Assembly: GCF_900142125.1 (NCBI RefSeq)
Contig: NZ_FQZT01000010.1
Span: 62,001-126,000 of the forward strand
Direction of reading: 5' to 3'
Source: Malonomonas rubra DSM 5091
GTDB taxonomy: Bacteria > Desulfobacterota > Desulfuromonadia > Desulfuromonadales > Geopsychrobacteraceae
DNA length: 64,000 nt
The translations under genes and the position numbers were made by a program. The notes beneath the pieces were generated by a model. That model was not told where the DNA came from, ran no database searches, and saw only the letters and a list, made by a program, of their open reading frames with translations. Positions 16,187 to 25,859 of the stretch are shown piece by piece. Each line of letters starts with the position of its first letter. The first letter of the stretch is position 1.

Positions 16187-17338
16187 TTAGAACCGACCGT
16201 TTTTGGCTCTGCCTTCAAGCAGCAAAGGTTCCTGATGCTCAACTCTTTTGCCATCGACAAGCAGCATCTGCCGCAAACGATCTATCTGTGATGAAATTTT
16301 CTTCAACTGGTCTTCGAACTGGTTAAACTGGTTTTGTTGCTGATTGATGAGATACTCAAGGATACTGCCCTGGCTCGACAGCCGCTCTAAAATCGCCTCT
16401 TTTTCAGAACGCTGCGCATTCAGCTTGGCATAGTTTTCTTCAATCTGCGCCAAACGATCATCAACTGTTCCAGAAACAACTGGCCGATCACCGCGCACCC
16501 TTTCATTGCCGATATCCAAGGGCAGCTGAACATCCTCAAAGGAGAGTTCGTTGACAGCATCTTTTACCAGCTCAACGTCGATCTCCTTAGTTTCTTCGAC
16601 AAATGCAGACAACAGCAGAAAATCACAGATCAAATTGATCAATCTGGGAATGCCGCCACTGAAGCGGTAAATCATGTCGAACACGCCCTCTTTGAAAGAA
16701 ACGCAATCCCGGCTACCGACGGTTCCGATTCGATGGAAAATGTATTCTTCGGTTTCTTCCCGATTTAGCGGGTTGAGGTGACAGCTGATGCTAATGCGCT
16801 GGCGCAGCTGGCGCAGAGATGGCTTGGCAATGATCTGCTTTAACTCGGGTTGACCAACGAGGATAATCTGCACCAGTTTAAAGCTATCCGCCTCCAGGTT
16901 GGAGAGCAAACGAATTTCCTCGAGAGAGTCGGCCGAAAGGTTCTGCGCTTCATCGACGATGATAATCGGCTGGCGACCTTCGCTGCACTCATCGAGCAGA
17001 AAATCATTCAGCTCACGCAGCAGCTGCACCTTGTCTTTGCCGACAACATCCAAGCCGAAATCTTCGTTAATCATGCTCACAAGCTGATGTGAGTCGACCC
17101 GAGTGTTGAACACCATGGCAAGAGTTGTATCGGAACTGATCCGGTTGATGATGTCACGCACCAAGGTTGTCTTGCCGGAACCAACCTCGCCCGTCATCAA
17201 AGTAAAACCGGCATGTTCCTGAACACCGTATTGCAGGTAACTTAATGCCTTGCGGTGTCCTTTACTCAAGTAGAGAAACTTGGGGTTCGGAAGCAATTCG
17301 AACGGCTTGGCACTGAGGCCGAAAAACTCTGTGTACAT
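16187..17338 (-). CDS. XrtA/PEP-CTERM system-associated AAA ATPase (ExeA-like)
   Basis: A 383-residue cytoplasmic ATPase beginning MYTEFFGLSAKPFELLPNP, the standard opening of the ExeA/GspA-like family. Walker A is GEVGSGKTT at 50-58 and Walker B IIIVDEAQNL at about 125-134. The last 90 residues, after RGDRPVVSGTVDDR, form a charged, Gln-rich coiled coil that in this family replaces the peptidoglycan-binding tail of ExeA. It is a fixed member of exosortase A polysaccharide loci and is presumed to power or assemble part of the export machine; its molecular role has not been shown. It follows the outer-membrane barrel gene by six bases. Confidence 0.9.
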   Translation of the reverse strand: MYTEFFGLSAKPFELLPNPKFLYLSKGHRKALSYLQYGVQEHAGFTLMTGEVGSGKTTLVRDIINRISSDTTLAMVFNTRVDSHQLVSMINEDFGLDVVGKDKVQLLRELNDFLLDECSEGRQPIIIVDEAQNLSADSLEEIRLLSNLEADSFKLVQIILVGQPELKQIIAKPSLRQLRQRISISCHLNPLNREETEEYIFHRIGTVGSRDCVSFKEGVFDMIYRFSGGIPRLINLICDFLLLSAFVEETKEIDVELVKDAVNELSFEDVQLPLDIGNERVRGDRPVVSGTVDDRLAQIEENYAKLNAQRSEKEAILERLSSQGSILEYLINQQQNQFNQFEDQLKKISSQIDRLRQMLLVDGKRVEHQEPLLLEGRAKNGRF

Positions 17339-17344
17339 AATGTC

Positions 17345-18595
17345 CTAAAACCTTACTCTGACGCTCAGAGTTACTGTGTTTTCAGTATAATCATCTACAT
17401 CTGTTTCAATATCTGAATCATTGACTCGATGTTTGTATTCAAGTGACGTCAGGAACCTGCTGATCTCATAATCGAAGGAAACACCGAGAACATACTCATC
17501 AACCGTCTTATCGATATCACCGCGATATTCAGAAGTCTCATATTCCGCAGTCAAGCCAGTTTTCAAGTTACTGTAGAGGGGAATAGAAAGGCTAAACAAC
17601 CCACCGTACGATTCATCTTCACGGTTTAAGCGAACATAATCCGTGTCCTCCCAGTATGCTTGCAGGCTTGCTCCAAAAGAATCCTTGACGTAATCAACGG
17701 CAAATGAGGCATCGCGGGATTCGGTCAAACCGTTTGTAGAAGAGTCGTCAAAATCCTGAGAGAACATCAGTTCAAGAGTTAACGAAGCTGAAAGACGGTA
17801 CGTAATATCTGCATTCCAGGTCACACCCTCAGTTTCATAATCGATATCCGAATACTCAATCGTGCTATAGCCGCCTTCAAGCTCTACGGTTGTGCGAGGA
17901 CCAAGCTGCTGTTTGATACCCAAGCTGGTGGATTGCCGATCATAATCATCTTCGTCGTCAGACTTGTTAATTTTGTAGGTGTAATTTGCCGAGAGCTCAG
18001 TATTTGTCGATAGCTCTTTGATAAGAGAAACGCGCCCGCTGTGCCCTTGGTAATCATCTCCCCGTGAATCTTCGTGGTAGGTCTGATCATAAAGATATCC
18101 GAACACCAGCGAGGATTGCCCACCGAGGCGGATACGATACCTCGGGTACACAGTGAGATCGTAAACTGTTGACTTGTTGATCAATTCGTTCGCATCACTG
18201 TTATTTTCACTCTCGTCGAGAGTTTCACGGCGGATAGTGCCATTTATTCCTACAGAAAAAGGACGCCCCTCAAAAAGAGTGGTACCGAGATCAGCGCGCT
18301 GCCCACCCTCAAAATCAAAATCGGTCAACTCATCGTGAATCAAATAGTGTTCGTAGCGGAACGAATAATCGAGAGACAAATCGATCCATCGACTCTCTAC
18401 TTTAATTGCAACTCCAGGAGAAACAGTTGTTATCCACTCATCTTTTTCATCTTCATGATCAAGAAAAAGATTATCTGTATACTCCTCTTCAAAAGTGATC
18501 TTTGGTGATAATTTTATTTTAGCTTGAGCATCGTAAGTAGCCACAGTACAAAAAGAAAAACAAAGTAATAGGATTAAAGAAAAACGCAATTTCAT
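17345..18595 (-). CDS. PEP-CTERM system-associated outer-membrane beta-barrel protein (TIGR03016-like)
   Basis: A 416-residue protein with a signal peptide of about 25 residues (ending near DAQA) and a body of alternating-hydrophobic strands rich in Tyr, Glu, Asp and Ser, ending in the strand VTLSVRVRF with a terminal Phe recognised by the BAM machinery. The opening KLSPKITFEEEYTDNLFL is typical of the family. It is expected to sit in the outer membrane, probably as part of the polysaccharide export route alongside the Wza-like protein. No enzymatic motif is present. Confidence 0.85.
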   Translation of the reverse strand: MKLRFSLILLLCFSFCTVATYDAQAKIKLSPKITFEEEYTDNLFLDHEDEKDEWITTVSPGVAIKVESRWIDLSLDYSFRYEHYLIHDELTDFDFEGGQRADLGTTLFEGRPFSVGINGTIRRETLDESENNSDANELINKSTVYDLTVYPRYRIRLGGQSSLVFGYLYDQTYHEDSRGDDYQGHSGRVSLIKELSTNTELSANYTYKINKSDDEDDYDRQSTSLGIKQQLGPRTTVELEGGYSTIEYSDIDYETEGVTWNADITYRLSASLTLELMFSQDFDDSSTNGLTESRDASFAVDYVKDSFGASLQAYWEDTDYVRLNREDESYGGLFSLSIPLYSNLKTGLTAEYETSEYRGDIDKTVDEYVLGVSFDYEISRFLTSLEYKHRVNDSDIETDVDDYTENTVTLSVRVRF

Positions 18596-18621
18596 TTTAG
18601 AGTCCCCTTTTAAAAGACTAC

Positions 18622-19470
18622 TTAGCGATAGTAATAATAGTAGTTGTTCTTTTTTGTAAACGCATGAGCATCGTTATAAATAACACCAAGGAGATTATGT
18701 TTCTTGAATTCCTCAATGGTACTAAGCAGGTCCTGCTTCCTTGCCCGACCTTCCCTCGCGACAAAAAGTGTAGCATCTATGTTTGCAGCAAGAACGCTGG
18801 CATCAGCAAAAGGCATTGAAGGAGGCGTATCAAAAATGACATAGCGTTCAGCATAGCGCTGCTTCAACTCGAGAATGATTTCTTTCATTCGATTTGAAGA
18901 CAGCATATCTAACGGGTCTTTGATTGCCTCGCCAGCCGGGAGAACAACCAATTTCCCTATACCTGTTTTTATCAAGGCTTTTTCGATTGGCAGGCCATCG
19001 CGCAGACAATGAACCAAACCGACGTCTGGTTTCAAGCCAAGGAAACGATGAACAGAAGGTCTTCGAAGATCGGTATCTACCAGCAGCACAGTGTGATCAT
19101 GCTCTTTTGCCAATGAAATGGCCAAGTTCAAGGCAGTCATCGATTTTCCCTCTTCGCTGATGGTGCTGGTCACCAGCAGCGTATTGGAAAACTTCTCGCC
19201 CTTGGTCAAGGCGATGACCGTTGAACGCAGTTTGTTGTACTCCTCGACGACATCCGACTTGGCATCGTAGGCAGTTGCCAATAATAAATTATCGACCTTG
19301 ATTGGAGGCACTTCCAGCAGACTGCTGAACCCTTCGCCAGCATCTGGTGATGGAGAAATTTTCGAATCTACCTTTTTCAAAGCAGAGGAGGTGGCATTTC
19401 CCTCTTCTTCTCCAGAGGGGGTGCTTCTCTGGCTTGCTGCTTTTTTTAATGCTTCTTCAATACGACTCAT
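18622..19470 (-). CDS. XrtA-associated tyrosine autokinase (BY-kinase)
   Basis: A 282-residue cytoplasmic bacterial tyrosine kinase domain. The Walker A' region is STISEEGKSMTALNLA (about 102-117), Walker A'' is VLLVDTDLRRP (128-138) and Walker B is YVIFDTPPS. The C-terminus ends in a run of five Tyr (NNYYYYYR), the autophosphorylation cluster. It works with the separate Wzz-like membrane protein encoded next upstream (19505-21043) to control chain length and polymer export. The N-terminal MSRIEEALKKA is the standard start of this family. The Pro-Gly of the usual PGEGKS loop is replaced here by Ser-Glu. Confidence 0.92.
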   Translation of the reverse strand: MSRIEEALKKAASQRSTPSGEEEGNATSSALKKVDSKISPSPDAGEGFSSLLEVPPIKVDNLLLATAYDAKSDVVEEYNKLRSTVIALTKGEKFSNTLLVTSTISEEGKSMTALNLAISLAKEHDHTVLLVDTDLRRPSVHRFLGLKPDVGLVHCLRDGLPIEKALIKTGIGKLVVLPAGEAIKDPLDMLSSNRMKEIILELKQRYAERYVIFDTPPSMPFADASVLAANIDATLFVAREGRARKQDLLSTIEEFKKHNLLGVIYNDAHAFTKKNNYYYYYR

Positions 19471-19504
19471 ATCGACAACCTGACTCTAATCTCGCTACAA
19501 AAAT

Positions 19505-21043
19505 TTAGCGAAGGAATATCTCATACGCAAAAAGCCCGACAAAGCAAAGCCAATAGCAACTTGTCACACCAAAAAAGATAAAGTCTTTCTTTCGTCTTTT
19601 TTGCTTCACATCTGGCTCTGCAATATTGGGAACAACCGCTAAGACTTCTATACCTAGATCTTTAAACACATCAGTGTTTCTGACCTTACTGTCCAGGTTT
19701 TCCAAAAGAAATACTAAGGCTGCAACGCTAGCCAAACCGCCAACAACCGCCATCAGGAAAAACTTCATCATATTAGGCGAGATCGGCACTTCTGGATAAA
19801 CGGCAGGGTCGACAACCCTGAAAGTTGCTGTTTTGTTACCGATCTCCATCTGCTTGGAAACTTCTGACTGTCCCATGCGAGAAAGCAAATCCTGATAAAC
19901 TTTCTGATAGGAATCCCGCTCTTCAATAAGCACTTTTAACGCCTTACGTTTTTCTGGCACTTCGTGAAGAGCCTTCTCACGCTTTGCGATTAACCGCTGC
20001 AGATTCTGTTTTTGAGACTGTGCAGATGTCATATCACTCTCTATAGCCAGAAGCCTCTGCTGAACATCCAGGTAGAGAGGGTTCATCGAGGCCATCTCCG
20101 AGCCTTCAATTTCTGGCAAAGGAACCTGTTGATCGACTGGCTCTTCTTCTAAACGCTTGCGCAAATTTTCAATTTCGAATTTCAAACGGACAATTTCTGG
20201 ATAGTTATCGGTGTATCTCAAACGCAGGTCGCTTAATTTTTTCTCCATGGCGGCAAGTTGTGGATCGCTTTCAACGGAATCGAAAGCAAAATCGTCACCG
20301 AAAAAACTTTCCATTTTGGGGCTCATTGTTGAGAGCTGGGTCTGAAGTTGCTTTTTCTGAGCTTTTAATGTTTCCAGAGCGAGCTCTATTTTTTCAATTT
20401 CCCCCATGTAGCTTTTTATTTCTTCGACAGTCGATCTCTCATCGACATTAAAATAAAGTCCCTGCTTTTTTCGAAACTCGATTATGTCATCTTCCGCTTT
20501 TTCTAATTTTCCTTTAAACAGTTCAATTTGTTCGTCCAGAAAGCGGTTAGCACCATAAGCCTCTTCACGCTTTGATGAGATGTTCTCTTCCACATATTTT
20601 CCAACCAACGTATTAATATACTTAGCGATAAAAGATGGGTCTTTACCAGTTAGAGAAACAGTAAAAAGGTCGTTTCCTCGCACACGAATTTGTGTTTGTT
20701 CTTTAAGTCCTGCAATATAATTTTGCTGTTCAGCGTTCGACTTAATGAAAATATCTGACTCAATTTCTTCTAGAGTCTTTACAATTAAATCACGGCTGGA
20801 CAAAGCAAACTGTAAAACTCTGATGCGGCTATTAATATTGGGAGTGACAGCAATTCCCTTTACAAGACTATCAATAACACTCTGCTCAATAAAAACAGTA
20901 CTATCAGCCTGATACATCTTGGGCCGGGTAAAACCGTAAACACCAACGACAGTCATCACCAGCAATGCGAGAATCGTTGCCAGATAGCGATAACGGATTA
21001 GCGCCTGGAGATAACGATAGACTTCTTTTAAATTCTGGTTCAT
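19505..21043 (-). CDS. XrtA system polysaccharide chain-length determinant (Wzz/PCP type)
   Basis: A 512-residue inner-membrane protein with a helix near residues 22-38 (YLATILALLVMTVVGVY), a long periplasmic part with heptad-like coiled coil (about 160-400), a proline-rich piece DPAVYPEVPISPN just before the second helix, and a short tail. This is the layout of polysaccharide co-polymerases. It sets the length distribution of the polymer together with the autokinase encoded 34 bases downstream. The tail holds an additional hydrophobic helix at the very C-terminus (YWLCFVGLFAYEIFL). Confidence 0.92.
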   Translation of the reverse strand: MNQNLKEVYRYLQALIRYRYLATILALLVMTVVGVYGFTRPKMYQADSTVFIEQSVIDSLVKGIAVTPNINSRIRVLQFALSSRDLIVKTLEEIESDIFIKSNAEQQNYIAGLKEQTQIRVRGNDLFTVSLTGKDPSFIAKYINTLVGKYVEENISSKREEAYGANRFLDEQIELFKGKLEKAEDDIIEFRKKQGLYFNVDERSTVEEIKSYMGEIEKIELALETLKAQKKQLQTQLSTMSPKMESFFGDDFAFDSVESDPQLAAMEKKLSDLRLRYTDNYPEIVRLKFEIENLRKRLEEEPVDQQVPLPEIEGSEMASMNPLYLDVQQRLLAIESDMTSAQSQKQNLQRLIAKREKALHEVPEKRKALKVLIEERDSYQKVYQDLLSRMGQSEVSKQMEIGNKTATFRVVDPAVYPEVPISPNMMKFFLMAVVGGLASVAALVFLLENLDSKVRNTDVFKDLGIEVLAVVPNIAEPDVKQKRRKKDFIFFGVTSCYWLCFVGLFAYEIFLR

Positions 21044-21056
21044 TTAGCAGACTTCC

Positions 21057-21842
21057 CTAAAAAAGGCTCTCTTCAACGATGACATAGTCACCTGGATTGA
21101 GCTGAACATTTCCAGTAAGGTCTTTTCCCTGCTTGACCTTTTTCAAATCAATTTTCTTTTTCTTTTTGTTTTTATCGATAACAAAAACAGAACTCTCTTT
21201 GGCAAATTCAGTAAAGTTGCCCGCGGCAAGAATAGCATCCAAAATGGTCATACCCTCATAATGCTGAAGCTGTTGCGGTGTTCCCACCGCTCCAAGAACA
21301 TAAACCAGATTACGCTTGTTACTCGGGATAAAGACAATATCTTCAGCCTTCAACTCGACATCCTGAGACATATCCCCTTCGTAATAAAGAGCATAGAAAT
21401 CAGTGTCTATTTTCTTGCCATCACGAGAGACATAAGCCCGACGCAGATCGGTTTCAGCGAAATCACCCAACTCACTCATCATCTTCATCAAGGTGGTCTT
21501 TTTCGACAGGTTGAAAACTTGAGATTTTCCCCCGCCGGTCAGATAAACCCGGCTATTCTGGATGCCTGAAACGGAAACAGTGACAATCGGCTGCTTAATG
21601 TATTCGGCCATTTTCTCTGTAAGAATCTTGCTTAACTCTTCAGGAGAGACCTGATCGGCCTTGACATCACCGATCGCAGGCAGGGTTATCTTGCCGTCAG
21701 GACGGACAACGACGGCACGACTCATTTCCGGCACGCCCCAAACAGCAATTTCAAGAGAATCACCTCGTCCGATCTGATAATCTTCGGCCAGAACCGGAAC
21801 GACAAAAAGTAAACTTGCGAGAAAAGCCAACAACCATTTCAT
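21057..21842 (-). CDS. XrtA/PEP-CTERM system polysaccharide export protein (Wza-like)
   Basis: A 261-residue protein with an N-terminal signal peptide ending VPVLAED, then the polysaccharide export domain with YQIGRGDSLEIAVWGVPEMS and VVVRPDGKITLPAIGDVKA, and SLBB-type beta-grasp repeats in the rest (VYVLGAVGTPQQLQHYEGMT). It forms the periplasmic part of the outer-membrane export channel. No lipobox Cys is present, in contrast to classical Wza; the protein seems to be cleaved by signal peptidase I. The outer-membrane pore may be supplied by the barrel protein at 17345-18595. A Lys-rich segment, KNKKKKKIDLKKVKQG, lies near the end. Confidence 0.9.
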   Translation of the reverse strand: MKWLLAFLASLLFVVPVLAEDYQIGRGDSLEIAVWGVPEMSRAVVVRPDGKITLPAIGDVKADQVSPEELSKILTEKMAEYIKQPIVTVSVSGIQNSRVYLTGGGKSQVFNLSKKTTLMKMMSELGDFAETDLRRAYVSRDGKKIDTDFYALYYEGDMSQDVELKAEDIVFIPSNKRNLVYVLGAVGTPQQLQHYEGMTILDAILAAGNFTEFAKESSVFVIDKNKKKKKIDLKKVKQGKDLTGNVQLNPGDYVIVEESLF

Positions 21843-21847
21843 AAACT

Positions 21848-23209
21848 TTATCTCCCACCAAAACCGGATAAAACGACCCGGACCGTATCCATGATAATTT
21901 TAAAATCGAGAAAGATTGAGTAGTTCTTGATGTAGAACAGGTCATAGCGGAGTTTCTCCAGCGCATCTTCTTCAGAAGCCCCGTATGGATAACAGACTTG
22001 AGCCCACCCAGTCACACCCGGTTTAACAAAGTGGCGCGTTGAATAAAAGGGGATGTTCAGCTTCAAGCGTTCGACAAAAGCCAGTCGCTCAGGACGTGGG
22101 CCGACGAAACTCATGTCCCCCTTCAGGACATTGAACAACTGCGGTATCTCATCAATCCGAGTTTTCCGCATAAAGGCTCCAACTTTTGTCACCCGCGGAT
22201 CATCCTTTTGCGCCCAGACAGCGCCAGTTTCCTTCTCTGCGTCCTGCCCCATCGTGCGAAACTTATAAACAAAAAACTCAACTTCGCGCTCACCGACCCG
22301 AAGTTGCTTGTAAAAAACAGGGCCAGGTGAATCGAGCTTGATGATTAAAGCGACAATAGGAAAAAACGGCAGGGTGATCGATAAACCAATGACGGAAAAG
22401 ATGATATCAAAGATGCGTTTATAGCTACGCATCAGGTTGGTCATGCGAAAGCCATGGGTGTAGATGAAAGCGCTCGGCTGAACGTTTTCGATCAACAGGC
22501 AACCGGTCTCCTGTTCGTAGAACGTAGCTGCGTCAAGCACTTCCACACCACGCAGTTTGCAGTGCATAATATCTTTCAGAGGAAGCGCTCCTCGTCTGTC
22601 TGTCAACGAAACAATGATCTTGTGTGGACGATAATCATAAATAAGGTCGGAAAGCTCATCGACGTGACCGATAATTTTATCTTCGGAAACAGAGCTTTCA
22701 TCTTTGCCGCAGCGGACAAAGCGAACATAACTATGCGGATTGACATCGGACGGAATGATATTCGCAATTTTCTCAGCGTACTCGCCTGTACCAAGGATTA
22801 ACACCCTGCTGGCAAAACGCGCGTTGCCGGAAAAACGACGGATAATAAGCCTTAACAGGACTAGCCCGATGCCGAAAAAGAACAAGGACAGAAAAAGCAA
22901 TCCTCGGCCAAGCTGCTGAGATGGAAACAGAAAATAGTACGCAGACAGAGAAACAAAGGCGACAAGGAGTGCCGCAATAACCCGGCGTACAATAATCACA
23001 GGGTCCTTAAATGACCGAACCTCCTGCAACTCGAAAAAATATGCTGCGAAAGTACAAAGGGTCACATAACTGGCAATTCGCCAGCCACCTTCATCCCAAA
23101 GCAAGTCGTAGCCGTTGCCGCTGAAGCGAATAGCATAAGCTGAAAACAAAGCTAAGTAGGCAATGACGATATCTGCAGTAATAATCAGATATTTGGGTCG
23201 AATATTCAT
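21848..23209 (-). CDS. Undecaprenyl-phosphate sugar phosphotransferase, XrtA system type
   Basis: A 453-residue polyprenyl-phosphate hexose-1-phosphate transferase. The N-terminal half has four to five membrane helices and a CoA-binding-like domain ([18 protein letters not shown]); the C-terminal half is the catalytic bacterial sugar transferase domain with [54 protein letters not shown] and VGPRPER. It starts repeat-unit synthesis by moving a sugar-1-phosphate onto undecaprenyl phosphate. It lies between the export protein and prsT genes, the normal position in exosortase A loci. Confidence 0.93.
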   Translation of the reverse strand: MNIRPKYLIITADIVIAYLALFSAYAIRFSGNGYDLLWDEGGWRIASYVTLCTFAAYFFELQEVRSFKDPVIIVRRVIAALLVAFVSLSAYYFLFPSQQLGRGLLFLSLFFFGIGLVLLRLIIRRFSGNARFASRVLILGTGEYAEKIANIIPSDVNPHSYVRFVRCGKDESSVSEDKIIGHVDELSDLIYDYRPHKIIVSLTDRRGALPLKDIMHCKLRGVEVLDAATFYEQETGCLLIENVQPSAFIYTHGFRMTNLMRSYKRIFDIIFSVIGLSITLPFFPIVALIIKLDSPGPVFYKQLRVGEREVEFFVYKFRTMGQDAEKETGAVWAQKDDPRVTKVGAFMRKTRIDEIPQLFNVLKGDMSFVGPRPERLAFVERLKLNIPFYSTRHFVKPGVTGWAQVCYPYGASEEDALEKLRYDLFYIKNYSIFLDFKIIMDTVRVVLSGFGGR

Positions 23210-23225
23210 TCGTAAACCCCGCGGC

Positions 23226-25859
23226 CTACAGCGCCTTTAACAACTGCTTCGCTTGTGCAGCATCGTCTTTGTTTTCAGCATCAACGATCTGTTGCAGCAG
23301 TTCTTTCGCCTCAGCCTTTTCTCCCAATGCCTGCTTAGCCATTGCCAGATGAAGAGTGATCGTCGAAACCTGCGGCAAAAGCTCATGTGCTTTTGTCAGC
23401 AGATTTGCCGCGTCCTTGTAACGTTCGTTTTTCAGAAGAACATAGCCGAGAGTATCCATGACCCGCGGATCGCCAGGCTGTAAACGGTAAACTGCCATTG
23501 CATGAGTCAGTGCCTCTTTTGGCTCACCAAAGTTTGTAACCAGAAGATAGGCAAGATTATTCAAAGCCAGAGCATTATTCCGATCATACCTCAGAGTCTT
23601 GCGATACAACTCCAAAGCCTCCCCTTTATCGCCAACTCTTTCCTTGATAGTCGCAAGAGAAGCATACGCATCTGGGAAGCGCGGCGCTTTGTCGATAATC
23701 CCCTGATAAATCTGCTCCGCCTGCTGTATACGACCTGCTGCATCGAAAATCTGTGCAAGACGCATCAACAAGCGTAATGGGTTCTTCGCTTTGGAGATTC
23801 CTTCCTGCAAAGTCTCGACAGCGCCCTTCCCATCCTTTTTCGACAGACTGACAGTTGATGAAAGCAGGTAGGGATACTCAAGCTCAGGAGATTTCTGCAA
23901 ACTTTCGGCGACCAGGCTCTCCGCTTTAGCCAACTGATTATTGGCCAGATAGAGGGCTACAAGTTGAGCAGTGCCCTGCTCCGGTGATAAGCCCGACAAT
24001 GAAATAAAAGCCGACTCTGCCGCCTCAACGTTTTTCTCCTGCTTGTGCAGTGCTCCTTTCAGCGCCAGCAAGGGAGCCGAAGCAGTATGCTGCTGGAGGG
24101 CATTATCAACCGTTTCCAGAGCACCATTGAAATCACGCTTCTTTACTTTATATTGGGCTGCTGCGAGAGAAGATTGTTCATCACCGACAGCCTCGATCCG
24201 GCCAAAAACCTGATCAACCTTGTCGCTCTGCCCCTGCACAGCATATAGGGATGCCAATCCGAGATACGCTTTAAGATTATCGTTCTGCTGTTCTAAGATT
24301 TGATTATATTCAGTTTCAGCTTTTGGATATTCCGCCTGTGAAACATAGTAAGAAGCCAAGTTGAAGTAAGGCGTGAGATAGTCCGGCTTCACCTCTTTGG
24401 CCTTATTTAAAGCTGCGATCGCCTCATTCGGTTTTTTCTGAGAAAAATATGCAGCAGCGAGATAGTTGTTCAGTAATGCATCCGTCGCAGAGCCATTCAA
24501 CCCGGTCTGGAGAGTTTCGATAGCAGAAGAGTAATTTTTCTGCCGCAAATAGTGTGTAACCAGCATCAAGCGGCTGTTCAGTACCTCGGGTGCGGCGTTA
24601 ACCGCATTGACCAAACCGGCCTCTCCAAGTTCCCCCTCACCTTTCGCGAGATGAAAAAGACCCTGCTTCAAGTGAGCGTCAGCCATAGAGGGGTCGAGCT
24701 CTGTGGCAGCCTCAAGCTCCTCCATGCCCTGGTCATACTGGCCGGTAGCCAGATAAGCGCTGCCAAGAATGTTGCGCGCATAGGCATTCTCAGGGTCTTT
24801 GTCGAGAACCCGTTTGACTTCGATGATGGCATCGTCGATACGCTTCTGCTTGAGCAGTGTCATTGCAACCAGCAAGCGGGCGCGATCAAAATCAGCACTG
24901 ATATCAAGGGATTTCTGGAATTGGCTGAGAGCTTGCTCATACTGCTCTAAAGAGAAATAGGCCATACCGAGGAAAAAAAAGCTGAGTGGATGCTGTTCGG
25001 TCTTTAACGCTTCCTGCAGAGGAATAACAGCTTCTTCAAATTTGCTTTGTCGATAAAGCAACATCCCCTTCAGACGGTTGGACGCTGCCTGCTTGGGAAA
25101 TGATGTGGCAAGTTTTCCGACAGTCGCTTCTGCAGCTACCATGTCACCAAGATCCATCTGCAGAATACCGCTCATATATAGAGCCTCAAGCTGCTTGCCA
25201 TCGACAGTCAACAAGTCCTGATAAACTTTGAGAGCTTCCTCACGCTGGCCAGCCCTGTTTTCAATATTCGCCAGCAGGTAATAAGCTGCAATGTTTCCGC
25301 TGTCGATAGAAAGGACCTCCTGAAGATAGCTACGAGCCCTATCGAGATCCTTTTCCTGCAAAGCAACCTTGGCAAGATTTATACGGGCATCAGTTGATTT
25401 TCCATCCAGCTGTAGCGCTTTACTGAAAAATGATTTGGCCGAGCCAAGATCGCCTGAAGCGCCATGCGCCAATCCATAAAGAACTGCGGACTCAGCGGTT
25501 TCTGAATTAGCAGTGTGATATTTATCAAGTTCAAGGAGAGCTTTTTCAGGCTGTCGCTGCTGAATATAAACAGTCGCCAATTTAAGCTGTGCACCTGTAT
25601 TGGAGGGGTTTTGGTGTAGAACTTTTTGAAACTCTTTTTCGGCACGTGAAAAGTTGCCACTATTCAAATAGGCATCAGCCAATTCAAAACGTGCGTCAAC
25701 ATAATTTGCATCTTTTTCCAACGAGCTTTTGTACAAAACGATGGCCCCGCGGAAATTGCCCTGATCCCGAAGCCGATTACCCTCTTGCAACAACTCTTCT
25801 TTCGTCTGACTGCTACAAGCGACCAACAAAAAACAGATGAATAAAAAAATTACGCGCAC
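23226..25859 (-). CDS. prsT: XrtA/PEP-CTERM system TPR-repeat lipoprotein PrsT
   Basis: An 877-residue lipoprotein consisting almost wholly of tetratricopeptide repeats (about 20 units, for example the typical YLNSGNFSRAEKEFQKVLHQ). The signal peptide ends in LVACSS, so Cys is lipidated. It is a hallmark of exosortase A systems and is thought to be an outer-membrane-tethered scaffold linking polymer synthesis and export, in the manner of AlgK and PelB. GTG at 25859 is chosen because a GGGGG stretch stands five bases ahead; the longer frame from TTG at 25871 uses part of that ribosome site. It is the first gene of the minus-strand operon. Confidence 0.93.
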   Translation of the reverse strand: MRVIFLFICFLLVACSSQTKEELLQEGNRLRDQGNFRGAIVLYKSSLEKDANYVDARFELADAYLNSGNFSRAEKEFQKVLHQNPSNTGAQLKLATVYIQQRQPEKALLELDKYHTANSETAESAVLYGLAHGASGDLGSAKSFFSKALQLDGKSTDARINLAKVALQEKDLDRARSYLQEVLSIDSGNIAAYYLLANIENRAGQREEALKVYQDLLTVDGKQLEALYMSGILQMDLGDMVAAEATVGKLATSFPKQAASNRLKGMLLYRQSKFEEAVIPLQEALKTEQHPLSFFFLGMAYFSLEQYEQALSQFQKSLDISADFDRARLLVAMTLLKQKRIDDAIIEVKRVLDKDPENAYARNILGSAYLATGQYDQGMEELEAATELDPSMADAHLKQGLFHLAKGEGELGEAGLVNAVNAAPEVLNSRLMLVTHYLRQKNYSSAIETLQTGLNGSATDALLNNYLAAAYFSQKKPNEAIAALNKAKEVKPDYLTPYFNLASYYVSQAEYPKAETEYNQILEQQNDNLKAYLGLASLYAVQGQSDKVDQVFGRIEAVGDEQSSLAAAQYKVKKRDFNGALETVDNALQQHTASAPLLALKGALHKQEKNVEAAESAFISLSGLSPEQGTAQLVALYLANNQLAKAESLVAESLQKSPELEYPYLLSSTVSLSKKDGKGAVETLQEGISKAKNPLRLLMRLAQIFDAAGRIQQAEQIYQGIIDKAPRFPDAYASLATIKERVGDKGEALELYRKTLRYDRNNALALNNLAYLLVTNFGEPKEALTHAMAVYRLQPGDPRVMDTLGYVLLKNERYKDAANLLTKAHELLPQVSTITLHLAMAKQALGEKAEAKELLQQIVDAENKDDAAQAKQLLKAL

